A stretch of 64,000 nt of DNA from Pseudomonas caricapapayae (GTDB lineage Bacteria > Pseudomonadota > Gammaproteobacteria > Pseudomonadales > Pseudomonadaceae), in the NCBI RefSeq assembly GCF_001400735.1, contig NZ_LJPW01000188.1, positions 43,494 to 107,493 of the forward strand, given 5' to 3'. Below the pieces are notes generated by a model, which did not search any database, had not been told where the DNA came from, and worked only from the letters and a program-made list of their open reading frames with translations. Position numbers and translations under genes: made by a program. This document shows, one piece after another, positions 9,069-16,478 of this stretch (its first letter is position 1; each line of letters opens with the position of its first letter).

Positions 9069-9881
9069 TTATTCGGCGATCTGCAGTTTGCGCGACTCGG
9101 TGTAGACGTAACGCACTTTCTCGTACTCGAAGGGTGAGTTCAATTGGCCGTACCGGAAGCTGGTGACGTAACGACGGTCGATGGCACGCAACACGGTGAT
9201 TTCCGGATGGTCGCTGCTGACTTCCGCAACGTTCAGGAAGTTGATCTGGTTTTCAGCGGTGTAGTCGAACAGCATGCCGCCCGTGTCACGCAGGTTGGAT
9301 GGGCCGAACAATGGCAACACCAGATAAGGTCCGGCAGGCACGCCGTAGAAGCCCAGCGTCTGGCCGAAGTCTTCACTCTGGCGCGGCAGCCCCATCATGG
9401 ACGCCGGATCCCAGAGACCGGCGATGCCAATGGTAGTGTTGAGCAGCAGACGACCGGTGGTGTCCAGCGAGCGCTCACCCTTGAACTGCAACAGACTGTT
9501 CAGCAGATTGGAAACGTCGCCCAGGTTGCTGAAAAAGTTGCTCACGCCGCTGCGTACGAAGCCCGGCGTAATGTAGCGATAGCCGTCCACGACCGGCAGG
9601 AACACCCATTCGTCGAAACGGTAATTGAAGTGGTACACCCGGCGGTTCCAGGACTCCAGCGGGTCGTAGACTTCCAGCGCATTGATGGAGGCGCGTTCGA
9701 ACTCGCGTTGATCCAGCCCCGGGTTGAATTGCAGCGACTTCAGCGGCTGAGTGAAACCGTCGGCATCGGTCTGACGGGCCACGGTGGCAGGGTGCTGAGC
9801 CTTGTTGCTGGTATCCGCGTCAGCGGCCTGGACTGTGCCGGCACAGAGCAGAGCGGCAAGAAGTAAAAGACGTTTAGCCAC
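9069..9881 (-). CDS. mlaA: MlaA (VacJ) outer-membrane phospholipid-asymmetry protein
   Basis: A 270-residue MlaA-family protein, which in Gram-negatives removes mislocalised phospholipids from the outer leaflet and passes them to MlaC. Family blocks are present: YDPLESWNRRVYHFNYRFDE (about residues 72-91), FFSNLGDVSNLLNSLLQ, GFYGVPAGPYLVLPLFGPSN and the RDTGG segment. The signal peptide is MAKRLLLLAALLCAGTVQA. The Cys is preceded by A-L-L, a poor lipobox, so cleavage by signal peptidase I after VQA is as likely as lipidation. The start overlaps the end of the upstream hydrolase gene by 8 bp, implying translational coupling. A terminator follows. The family assignment is firm; the anchoring mode is open. 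Confidence 0.93.
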   Translation of the reverse strand: MAKRLLLLAALLCAGTVQAADADTSNKAQHPATVARQTDADGFTQPLKSLQFNPGLDQREFERASINALEVYDPLESWNRRVYHFNYRFDEWVFLPVVDGYRYITPGFVRSGVSNFFSNLGDVSNLLNSLLQFKGERSLDTTGRLLLNTTIGIAGLWDPASMMGLPRQSEDFGQTLGFYGVPAGPYLVLPLFGPSNLRDTGGMLFDYTAENQINFLNVAEVSSDHPEITVLRAIDRRYVTSFRYGQLNSPFEYEKVRYVYTESRKLQIAE

Positions 9882-11172
9882 GGAAAAACTCCAGCATGGC
9901 GTCGGTGTTGACGCGGTAATTAAGGTTGCCGCAATGCCCGCCGTAAGGATAAACGGTCAGACGATCGCCGAAGGTCTTGCGCAGGAAACCCAGATCACCC
10001 GAGCCCAGAATCACATCGTCGGCGTTGTGCATGACGGAAATTTTGGGGCTGTTGTGCAGGTAATCCTTGAGTGCGTAAAGGCTGACCTGGTCGACCAACT
10101 GCAGCAGGCTACCGCCGTCCGTGCGTGCGCGCCACATCGGGATGACCTGTTCGGTCAGGTAGCAATCGAAGTCGCATTGCAGGGCGCGCTTGAGAAACGG
10201 CGTCAGGCTGGTGCCTTCGGTGATCGGGAATTTCGGCGGGGTGATCAGGCCGCGGCGGTTGATCAGGTCGGAAGTGAACGCGATGTCGGCCGACGAGAAG
10301 CGGAACGAGGTGCCGATCAGCATTGCCATCTGTTCATTGGTCAGGTGCTGCTTGGACTGCTGGAAATCGAACAGCAGTGCATCGTTAAGGTCGATGTAAC
10401 CCTTTTGGCGGAAGTAACGGGTCAGCTTGGCCAGCACCAGTTCATAGAACGTGGTGGTGTTGTTGATGCCCTTGACGTTGGTCTGCACCAGTTTGTCGAG
10501 GTTGCTGATCGAGGTGTAAAGGTTGACCGGCGGGTTGAGCAGCAACACTTTCTTGAAGTTGAAGCTGCGGCGCTTTTCGTCCAGCTGGCTGACGAAGGCA
10601 GCATTCAAGGCCCCAAGGCTGTAACCGGTCAGGTAATAGTCGGTCACCGGCAACTGCGCCTGCTGGGCACGAATGGCTTGCATGACCCGGTAGATATCCT
10701 CCGCGTCGTCCGAGGAGATCCCCGGGGTCGCAAAACGCGAGGCCGAACTCATGAAGTCGTAGCTGGTCGGCGATGACAGCTGCACGACGTGATAGCCCGC
10801 GCCGTAGTAGAGCTTCTTCAGGAATTCATTGATGGTGCTGTTATAAGGCGCGCCGGTGCCCGCAATCAGGAAGATCAGCGGTGCCGCGTGGTCCTGCTTG
10901 GCCAGGCGATAGTGCAGTTTTTTCACGGCCCAGAAGTTGTCGGGCAGGGTGAACTCACGCTCCGGGTGCAGGTTCAGGGTGTAGACGTCCTGATCGATAT
11001 CTTCATCGTCAGGCAGATCGGGGCGTAAATCGGGAGGGGTGGTCGCAATGGTCGCTTCGAACGGATTAGTCAGCGGATAGCCATAGGTGGCGGAGTCGAC
11101 GTTGGTCGCCAGAGCGGACGCACTTAAACACAAGCCACCTATAACGGTAGCGAAGCGCAGAAAACGGAGCAT
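9874..11172 (-). CDS. Exported alpha/beta-hydrolase coupled to mlaA
   Basis: A 432-residue protein with a signal peptide (MLRFLRFATVIGGLCLSASA|LA-T region) and an alpha/beta-hydrolase body. Seen: an oxyanion-type turn FLIAGTGAPYNST, nucleophile elbow GYSLGALNAA, a candidate acid in MHNADDVILGSGD and a candidate His in YPYGGHCGNLNY near the C-terminus, in the order expected for the catalytic triad. Homologues in Pseudomonas have sometimes been labelled serine/threonine kinase, which the sequence does not support. The gene is first in an operon with mlaA (8-bp overlap). Since MlaA handles misplaced phospholipid, a periplasmic lipid- or ester-hydrolysing role is an attractive inference, not shown. 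Confidence 0.8.
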   Translation of the reverse strand: MLRFLRFATVIGGLCLSASALATNVDSATYGYPLTNPFEATIATTPPDLRPDLPDDEDIDQDVYTLNLHPEREFTLPDNFWAVKKLHYRLAKQDHAAPLIFLIAGTGAPYNSTINEFLKKLYYGAGYHVVQLSSPTSYDFMSSASRFATPGISSDDAEDIYRVMQAIRAQQAQLPVTDYYLTGYSLGALNAAFVSQLDEKRRSFNFKKVLLLNPPVNLYTSISNLDKLVQTNVKGINNTTTFYELVLAKLTRYFRQKGYIDLNDALLFDFQQSKQHLTNEQMAMLIGTSFRFSSADIAFTSDLINRRGLITPPKFPITEGTSLTPFLKRALQCDFDCYLTEQVIPMWRARTDGGSLLQLVDQVSLYALKDYLHNSPKISVMHNADDVILGSGDLGFLRKTFGDRLTVYPYGGHCGNLNYRVNTDAMLEFFRG

Positions 11173-11412
11173 GACTAAATCCCTTGGGAAAGAAGTGCTG
11201 ATGAGATACGCAGGCTATGACCAAGGTGTAGTGCCAAAGTGCCGCATCCACCGGTTAACCGTGTAAATTATGACGGAACAATACACGTTCTTTGGATTTT
11301 GCAATGCAGATATACGGTTTATTTTTTGCGCGCGGCTTGGATTGACCGCTTCGATCACGCAGGCGCGGCGCTGAGTACGACTATATCCGCCGAGGGGGCG
11401 GATTCTTGAGCG

Positions 11413-11814
11413 GCGCAAAACACAAAGGAGAGCCTAAGCTCTCCTCCAATGTGTTTTACCTGCTCTTTTTATTGTTCTAGGGCGGCCTGTTATTGTTGTT
11501 GGCGGCCAGTCCCTTTACAGCGTTGTTGGGCGACCCCCAGTCGGGATCAAGAGCAAACGTATTTTTTTGAGCGCTGACTCGCTTTAATCACCTGTCTGCA
11601 CAACATCGTGATCCCACCGGTTCGGGAGCTACCTGAAGGTAGTTTTATTGTTCTCTGTCCGGTCGCGAGGCCTTTCATCGAAAGGTCCCTGTAAAGCTGA
11701 TCCACTCCAAAAAAATCTGTTAGCTGCGCCTCTGTCCGTTTTGTTCTTGTTGTGTCAGAGCCGTTACGTCTTGTTTTTATTGGTTTACCGCTTCATTTTT
11801 TGTTTTTGTTGTAC
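11413..11814 (-). ncRNA. crcX: Crc/Hfq-titrating small RNA, CrcZ/CrcX family
   Basis: No protein gene fits here, but the minus strand reads as an approximately 400-nt RNA with six A-rich CA motifs of the AAnAAnAA type bound by Hfq-Crc: plus-strand coordinates 11796-11812 (ACAACAAAAACAAAA), 11770-11783 (CCAATAAAAACAAG), 11739-11755 (ACACAACAAGAACAAAA), 11641-11654 (AGAACAATAAAACT), 11488-11502 (CCAACAACAATAACA) and 11462-11478 (AGAACAATAAAAAGAGC). It begins just after a -24/-12 promoter and ends in a strong terminator. CrcZ, CrcX and CrcY share exactly this plan: CbrAB/sigma-54-driven RNAs that sequester Hfq and relieve catabolite repression. CrcZ lies beside cbrB, which is not here, so CrcX is the better name; that assignment is by elimination. 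Ends are estimated. Confidence 0.82.
11417..11457 (-). terminator. Terminator of the CrcX-like RNA
   Basis: Nested stem: AGGAGAGC pairs with GCTCTCCT (11426-11433 with 11438-11445, 4-nt loop), flanked by AAAACAC pairing with GTGTTTT (11417-11423 with 11451-11457). On the minus strand it ends in TTTTGC. A smaller hairpin (CTACC/GGTAG, about 11629-11642) lies inside the RNA. Confidence 0.85.
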
Positions 11815-11823
11815 AGGAGATAT

Positions 11824-11839
11824 AGCAGGTCCCATGCCA
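11824..11839 (-). promoter_or_regulatory. Sigma-54 (-24/-12) promoter of the CrcX-like RNA
   Basis: Minus strand reads TGGCATGGGACCTGCT. GG and GC are exactly 10 nt apart, and 13 or so positions fit the consensus TGGCAYRNNNNTTGCW with one clear mismatch (C for the first T of TTGC). The predicted start site is about 11812-11814, right at the first A-rich motif. Confidence 0.75.
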
Positions 11840-11867
11840 TCTTTTTAAAAATCATATAAATCATAAG

Positions 11868-11962
11868 GTTACGGTTATTGGCAGGTGTCGTGCGGGCGTA
11901 ACGACGCAAAAAACGTTTCCGTGTTACCCGTTCGGGGCGTTGCTCAACAGGTCGCGGTAACA
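11868..11962. promoter_or_regulatory. Cluster of GTTAC/GTAAC half-sites upstream of the sigma-54 promoter
   Basis: GTTAC at 11868-11872, GTAAC at 11898-11902, TGTTAC at 11922-11927 and GTAACA at 11957-11962, placed roughly 30-120 bp upstream of the -24 element where an enhancer-binding activator sits. CbrB targets are described as TGTTAC/GTAACA-type palindromes, so these are candidate CbrB sites. The spacing between halves here varies. Confidence 0.5.
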
Positions 11963-12349
11963 CATCCTGTTTCCTTTGCAGAATGACCCAGAGTGGTGCG
12001 CTGCAGATGTTCGGCGTCTATACGACGATCGTATCGGTTCCGCTTTCAACCGACGGTTACACGGTTCTGTTGCGTAGGGGGGTGGCTGCATTCAGGCGTG
12101 TTTCGTTAAGCAGTGTCGTGGATGGATCGTTGTTGTCGTTTCCCGTTGTCCCGGTGTCGCAGACAGAGCATGCCTGTCCGCGCAGCAAGTCGATGATCAA
12201 GGTGGCGTGCAGTGCGTGTGTCACTGCGCGTGGCTGCGATCAAAGCGTGCAGGGCGCAGCGTGCCCCAAAGCCGGGCGTGGGTGCGGTCTTGAAAACAAC
12301 GTTAACGATGCGCTGACAACCGTCTGTGCAGACTTCCGGGGAAGCGACA
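11963..12349. other. Intergenic region upstream of betX
   Basis: About 390 bases with no convincing gene on either strand; short open frames lack ribosome-binding sites. It should hold the promoter and activator sites for the betaine-binding gene. I could not identify a GbdR site with confidence. Confidence 0.45.
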
Positions 12350-13204
12350 ATGATGATGCGAAAAATACTGGGGGCGGGTGCCGCTCTGGTACTTGCTGTC
12401 AGCTCCACGCTGGCGATTGCTGAAACCAAAACCCTGACCATCGGCTATGTGGAAGGCTGGTCCGACAGTGTCGCCACCACCTTCGTGGCCTCCGAAGTGA
12501 TCAAGCAGAAGCTCGGATACGACGTCAAGTTGCAGTCCGTTGCAGCGGGGATCATGTGGCAGGCCGTGGCCACCGACAAGCTGGACCTGATGTTGTCTGC
12601 CTGGCTTCCAGGCACGCACGGCGAGTACTACGCCAAGTACAAGGATCAGGTCGTCAACTACGGCCCCAACTTCAAGGACGCCAAGATCGGCCTGATCGTG
12701 CCTGAGTACGTGAAAGCCAAGACCATTGAAGACCTCAAGACCGATGACTCCTTCAATAAGAAGATCACCGGGATCGATGCTGGCTCGGGTGTAATGATCA
12801 AGACTGATCAGGCCATCAAGGATTACGGTCTGGACGGTTACAAACTGCAGGCCAGCTCCGGCGCCGGCATGATTGCCGAACTGACCCGTGCCGAGAAGGC
12901 AAAGAAATCCATCGTCGTCACCGGCTGGGTACCGCACTGGATGTTCGCCAAGTGGAAACTGCGTTTCCTGGAAGACCCTAAAGGTGTCTACGGTGCAGCT
13001 GAAACCGTCGACAACGTTGCCAGTCTGGGCCTGGAGAAAAAAGCCCCCGAGGTGGTGGCCTTCCTGAAAAAATTCCAGTGGGCCTCCAAGGATGAGATCG
13101 GTGAAGTAATGCTGGCGATTCAGGACGGTGCCAAACCTGAAGCCGCTGCCAAGGAATGGGTAGCCAAACACCCGGACCGTGTTGCTGCATGGACCGCCAA
13201 ATAG
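12350..13204 (+). CDS. betX: Glycine betaine-type substrate-binding protein (BetX-like)
   Basis: A 284-residue periplasmic binding protein of the ProX/OpuAC quaternary-amine family. The signal peptide is MMMRKILGAGAALVLAVSSTLAIA. The mature part begins with TKTLTIGYVEGWSDSVATT and contains the Trp/Tyr-rich ligand cage regions (MLSAWLPGTHGEYYAKYKDQ, VVTGWVPHWMFAKWKLRFLE). Start ATG 12350 has CGGGGAAGCGAC upstream. There is no ABC permease or ATPase nearby, so it is an orphan binding protein that would use a core transporter elsewhere. The following DUF485-actP pair matches the neighbourhood of betX (PA3236) in P. aeruginosa, whose product binds glycine betaine. The ligand call rests on that synteny; choline or carnitine specificity is not excluded. 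Confidence 0.82.
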   Translation: MMMRKILGAGAALVLAVSSTLAIAETKTLTIGYVEGWSDSVATTFVASEVIKQKLGYDVKLQSVAAGIMWQAVATDKLDLMLSAWLPGTHGEYYAKYKDQVVNYGPNFKDAKIGLIVPEYVKAKTIEDLKTDDSFNKKITGIDAGSGVMIKTDQAIKDYGLDGYKLQASSGAGMIAELTRAEKAKKSIVVTGWVPHWMFAKWKLRFLEDPKGVYGAAETVDNVASLGLEKKAPEVVAFLKKFQWASKDEIGEVMLAIQDGAKPEAAAKEWVAKHPDRVAAWTAK

Positions 13205-13231
13205 TCTGTAACCTGCTGACAACGCCGTTTC

Positions 13232-13263
13232 AAGGCCGTCTGGTGCCATTGCCAGACGGCCTT
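13232..13263. terminator. Terminator after betX
   Basis: A 12-bp perfect stem (AAGGCCGTCTGG with CCAGACGGCCTT) and 8-nt loop 27 bp past the betX stop. The T-run is short (CTTTGGCATTT). Confidence 0.8.
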
Positions 13264-13439
13264 TGGCATTTCTGGATCATGGCATTTTCTGCACGGGCTG
13301 ACTGACGGCGGATCGACGCTGTGGAAAGCGGTCGATCTACGGCTAGTGTCGTTCTAATACTAAGGTCGTCTGGAGTGCGCGCCGGACCGGACTAAAGTGC
13401 GTTACGTGACATCTCATCTGTGCTGCGAGGACAAAAACA

Positions 13440-13751
13440 ATGAACGACAGCATTTACCTCTCGATTCAAAACAGCCCGCGTTTCAAGGAGCTGGTATCCA
13501 AAAGAGAGCGGTTCGCCTGGATTCTCTCGGCGATCATGCTTGGCCTGTATGCGGCCTTTATTCTTTTGATTGCGTACGGACCCCATATTCTGGGGGCCAA
13601 GTTGAGCCCGACTTCAACCATTACCTGGGGAATGCCGATCGGCGTAGGGCTGATCCTCTCTGCGTTTGTGCTGACCGCCATCTATGTTCGCCGTGCCAAT
13701 GGCGAATTCGATGACCTGAACAATGCCATCCTGAAGGAGGCTCAGCAATGA
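13440..13751 (+). CDS. DUF485 (YjcH-like) small membrane protein
   Basis: A 103-residue protein with two hydrophobic segments (about residues 26-48 and 58-83) and the DUF485 start YLSIQNSPRFKELVSKRERFAW. DUF485 proteins are encoded immediately before ActP-type acetate symporters and are thought to assist them. The gene has GAGGA before ATG 13440 and overlaps actP by 4 bp, so the two are translationally coupled. Confidence 0.92.
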   Translation: MNDSIYLSIQNSPRFKELVSKRERFAWILSAIMLGLYAAFILLIAYGPHILGAKLSPTSTITWGMPIGVGLILSAFVLTAIYVRRANGEFDDLNNAILKEAQQ

Positions 13752-15406
13752 TCCGGCGCCTATCAGCAGCACTTGGCCTGGCCGCATTCGCGCCGACTCT
13801 CTGGGCGGCAGATGCATTGACTGGCGCAGTGCAGAAGCAACCTCTGAACGTCGCCGCGATCATCATGTTCGTGGTGTTCGTTGCCTTCACCCTGTACATC
13901 ACCTACTGGGCGTCGAAAAAGAACAAGACCGCGTCGGACTACTATTCAGCGGGTGGCAAAATCACCGGCTTCCAGAACGGTCTGGCGATTGCCGGTGACT
14001 ACATGTCGGCAGCGTCCTTTCTGGGTATCTCCGCACTGGTCTACACCTCTGGCTACGATGGTCTGATCTACTCGATCGGCTTCCTGGTGGGCTGGCCGAT
14101 CATTCTGTTCCTGATCGCCGAGCGCCTGCGTAATCTAGGTAAATACACCTTTGCCGACGTTGCCTCGTATCGCCTCAAGCAAAAGGAAATCCGCACCCTG
14201 TCTGCCTGCGGTTCGCTGGTGGTGGTGGCGTTTTATCTGATCGCGCAGATGGTCGGTGCCGGCAAGCTGATCCAGTTGCTGTTCGGTCTGGACTACACCG
14301 TTGCGGTGGTGCTGGTTGGTATTCTGATGTGCCTTTATGTGCTGTTCGGCGGCATGCTGGCAACCACCTGGGTGCAGATCATCAAGGCGGTAATGCTGCT
14401 GTCCGGTGCGTCGTTCATGGCACTGATGGTCATGAAGCACGTCAACTTCGACTTCAACATGCTGTTCTCCGAGGCGATCAAGGTTCACCCCAAAGGTGAA
14501 GCGATCATGAGCCCTGGCGGTCTGGTGAAAGACCCGATCTCGGCATTCTCGCTGGGTCTGGCCTTGATGTTCGGTACTGCAGGCTTGCCACACATCCTGA
14601 TGCGCTTCTTCACCGTGAGCGATGCCAAGGAGGCCCGCAAGTCCGTGCTCTACGCAACCGGCTTTATCGGCTACTTCTACATCCTGACCTTCATCATCGG
14701 TTTTGGCGCGATCCTGCTGGTCAGCACCAACCCGGCGTTCAAGGATGCAGCGGGTGCCTTGTTGGGCGGTAACAACATGGCAGCGGTTCACCTGGCCGAT
14801 GCGGTCGGCGGCAGCCTGTTCCTGGGCTTCATCTCTGCAGTAGCGTTCGCCACCATTCTGGCAATGGTTGCCGGCCTGACCCTGGCAGGTGCCTCGGCGG
14901 TCTCCCACGATCTGTACGCCAGTGTGATCAAGGCGGGCAAAGCCAACGAGAAAGACGAGATCCGCATCTCGAAAATCACCACCATTGCGCTGGCCGTTGT
15001 GGCTATCCTGTTGGGTATCGCCTTCGAAAGCCAGAACATCGCGTTCATGGTGGGCCTGGCGTTCTCGGTCGCTGCGAGCTGCAACTTCCCGATCCTGTTG
15101 CTTTCCATGTACTGGAAAAATCTGACCACTCGTGGGGCCATGATTGGCGGCTGGATGGGTCTGATCAGCGCCGTGGTACTGATGATCCTGGGGCCGACCA
15201 TCTGGGTGCAGATCCTGCACAACCCCAAAGCCATTTTCCCTTACGAATACCCGGCGCTGTTTTCCATCGCCATCGCCTTCGTGGGTATCTGGTTCTTCTC
15301 CATCACCGACAAGTCAAAAGCGGCGGAGGGCGAGCGCGCCTTGTTCTATCCGCAGTTCGTCCGCTCGCAAACGGGACTGGGTGCCAGCGGTGCGGTTTCG
15401 CACTAA
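13748..15406 (+). CDS. actP: Cation/acetate symporter ActP
   Basis: A 552-residue sodium:solute symporter of the ActP/YjcG type with a cleavable-looking N-terminal segment and about 13 membrane spans. Diagnostic blocks: ASDYYSAGGKITGFQNGLAI, GDYMSAASFLGISALVY, FGTAGLPHILMRFFTVSDAK and SAVAFATILAMVAGLTLAGA. It starts inside the end of the DUF485 gene (ATGA overlap) with a strong AAGGAGG site. It imports acetate and related short carboxylates or glyoxylate. Next to betX it may share a betaine- or acetate-linked regulon, but no shared operator was identified. Two terminators follow. Confidence 0.93.
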   Translation: MIRRLSAALGLAAFAPTLWAADALTGAVQKQPLNVAAIIMFVVFVAFTLYITYWASKKNKTASDYYSAGGKITGFQNGLAIAGDYMSAASFLGISALVYTSGYDGLIYSIGFLVGWPIILFLIAERLRNLGKYTFADVASYRLKQKEIRTLSACGSLVVVAFYLIAQMVGAGKLIQLLFGLDYTVAVVLVGILMCLYVLFGGMLATTWVQIIKAVMLLSGASFMALMVMKHVNFDFNMLFSEAIKVHPKGEAIMSPGGLVKDPISAFSLGLALMFGTAGLPHILMRFFTVSDAKEARKSVLYATGFIGYFYILTFIIGFGAILLVSTNPAFKDAAGALLGGNNMAAVHLADAVGGSLFLGFISAVAFATILAMVAGLTLAGASAVSHDLYASVIKAGKANEKDEIRISKITTIALAVVAILLGIAFESQNIAFMVGLAFSVAASCNFPILLLSMYWKNLTTRGAMIGGWMGLISAVVLMILGPTIWVQILHNPKAIFPYEYPALFSIAIAFVGIWFFSITDKSKAAEGERALFYPQFVRSQTGLGASGAVSH

Positions 15407-15426
15407 GGCGCAGGTGCAGTGAACGA

Positions 15427-15448
15427 AGCAGCCTTCGGGCTGCTTTTT
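15427..15448 (+). terminator. First terminator after actP
   Basis: AGCAGCC and GGGCTGCT around a TTC loop, followed by TTTTT on the plus strand; 20 bp past the actP stop. Confidence 0.85.
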
Positions 15449-15457
15449 CACGAGCCA

Positions 15458-15489
15458 TAAAAACCCCGCTTGAGAAAGCGGGGTTTTTT
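15458..15489. terminator. Second, bidirectional terminator
   Basis: AAAACCCCGCTT and AAGCGGGGTTTT around GAGA, with T-runs in both directions. It serves both actP (plus) and the DUF3309 gene (minus). Confidence 0.9.
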
Positions 15490-15521
15490 ACTGACGGCTA
15501 CCGATTGCGTGAATCAGCAGG

Positions 15522-15680
15522 TCATATCTTGCCGAGCAACACCAGAATCAGCAGGATCACCAGGATAGTACCGATGATGCCCGATGGACCGTAGCCCCAG
15601 CTGCGCGAGTGCGGGAATACCGGCAGACCGCCGACCAGCAACAGAATCAGAACGATGATAAGAATAGTGCCGATGCCCAT
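15522..15680 (-). CDS. DUF3309 small membrane protein (52 aa)
   Basis: A short gene easily missed by length cut-offs: ATG at 15678-15680, TGA at 15522-15524, product MGIGTILIIVLILLLVGGLP.. with a second hydrophobic half ending LILVLLGKI. AGAGGGAA lies at ribosome-binding distance. Two membrane helices flank a VFPHSRSWGYGPSG turn, the hallmark of DUF3309. Proteins of this family are common, tiny and of unknown function, often stress-associated. A longer open frame on the same strand in another phase (15514-15699) is its shadow. Confidence 0.85.
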   Translation of the reverse strand: MGIGTILIIVLILLLVGGLPVFPHSRSWGYGPSGIIGTILVILLILVLLGKI

Positions 15681-15997
15681 GATGAGTTCCCTCTTTCATT
15701 TAAGTTAGTTAACGAATGCAGTTGAAGCTTTCATACCCGAGGGTATGGAATTTACCTGCTTGACTCATCCGACTGCGGCCGTTCAGGAAAGGTTTCATCT
15801 ATTTTAAATAATTTCTTACATATTTAAAAAATCATTAAAATCAAGGGTTTGATGAATTTTTGTCCGACAATGTTTCAGCTTTAGTTGGCGGAAAGTGCTT
15901 GAAACGGTCTTAAAAAATATTGAACTAACGGCGGTGAAAAGTCTCGTCTGATTCGCGCCGGTGAGCGTAATCAATGACCCCGCGAGAGGGCGTGCAA
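15681..15997. other. AT-rich divergent intergenic region
   Basis: About 317 bases between the DUF3309 and DUF2784 genes, with a very AT-rich core at about 15790-15930. It contains an inverted repeat CATACCC-GA-GGGTATG at 15732-15747, about 52 bp upstream of the DUF3309 start, a candidate operator. No gene is seen. Confidence 0.5.
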
Positions 15998-16375
15998 ATG
16001 GTGTATCGGGTGGCGGCAGATGCCGTGGTTATGTTTCATCTATTGTTCATCGTGTTCGTCCTGTTCGGCGGTCTGCTGGTATTGAGCAGGCCGTGGCTGG
16101 CGTTACTACACGTTCCGGCAGCCGTGTGGGGGAGCGCCGTCGAGTTTCTGCACCTGTATTGCCCGCTGACACCGCTGGAAAACACACTGCGCAGCGTAGC
16201 GGGTGAACAGGGTTACAGCGGTGGGTTCGTTGAGCATTATCTTGTTCCGCTGATCTATCCGGCCGGGCTTACACCGGGCATACAGCTTTGGCTGGGCGGC
16301 ATCGTTTTACTGGTCAATGTGGTGGTGTACGGCCTGTTACTGCTGCGTTTTGTGTCGCGTGTGCGACGCTCATGA
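15998..16375 (+). CDS. DUF2784 membrane protein
   Basis: A 125-residue protein with four predicted membrane helices and DUF2784 features: an N-terminus MVYRVAADAVVMFHLLFIVF, then VWGSAVEFLHLYCPLTPLEN and a HYLVPLIYPAGLTP loop. I prefer ATG 15998, preceded by GAGAGGG, because it gives the standard family N-terminus; ATG 15974 adds eight residues. The function of the family is unknown. The gene is 103 bp before the SDR gene on the same strand. Confidence 0.82.
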   Translation: MVYRVAADAVVMFHLLFIVFVLFGGLLVLSRPWLALLHVPAAVWGSAVEFLHLYCPLTPLENTLRSVAGEQGYSGGFVEHYLVPLIYPAGLTPGIQLWLGGIVLLVNVVVYGLLLLRFVSRVRRS

Positions 16376-16478
16376 AGCTGCGGGTTTGCTCTTGGCATTC
16401 AGCGCCTTGATGGTGGGGTTGCCGAGCCCTGGCTGTGATTACACTCAGGCAACTCCTGCACATCACAAGGCACTCGCT

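Noticed and set aside
11648..11848. 66-codon plus-strand frame
   Set aside because: Its Phe/Leu/Val-rich product is what the antisense of the A-rich CA motifs of the small RNA would give.
11983..12423. 146-codon plus-strand frame upstream of and into betX
   Set aside because: No ribosome-binding site, no family, and it runs into betX in another phase.
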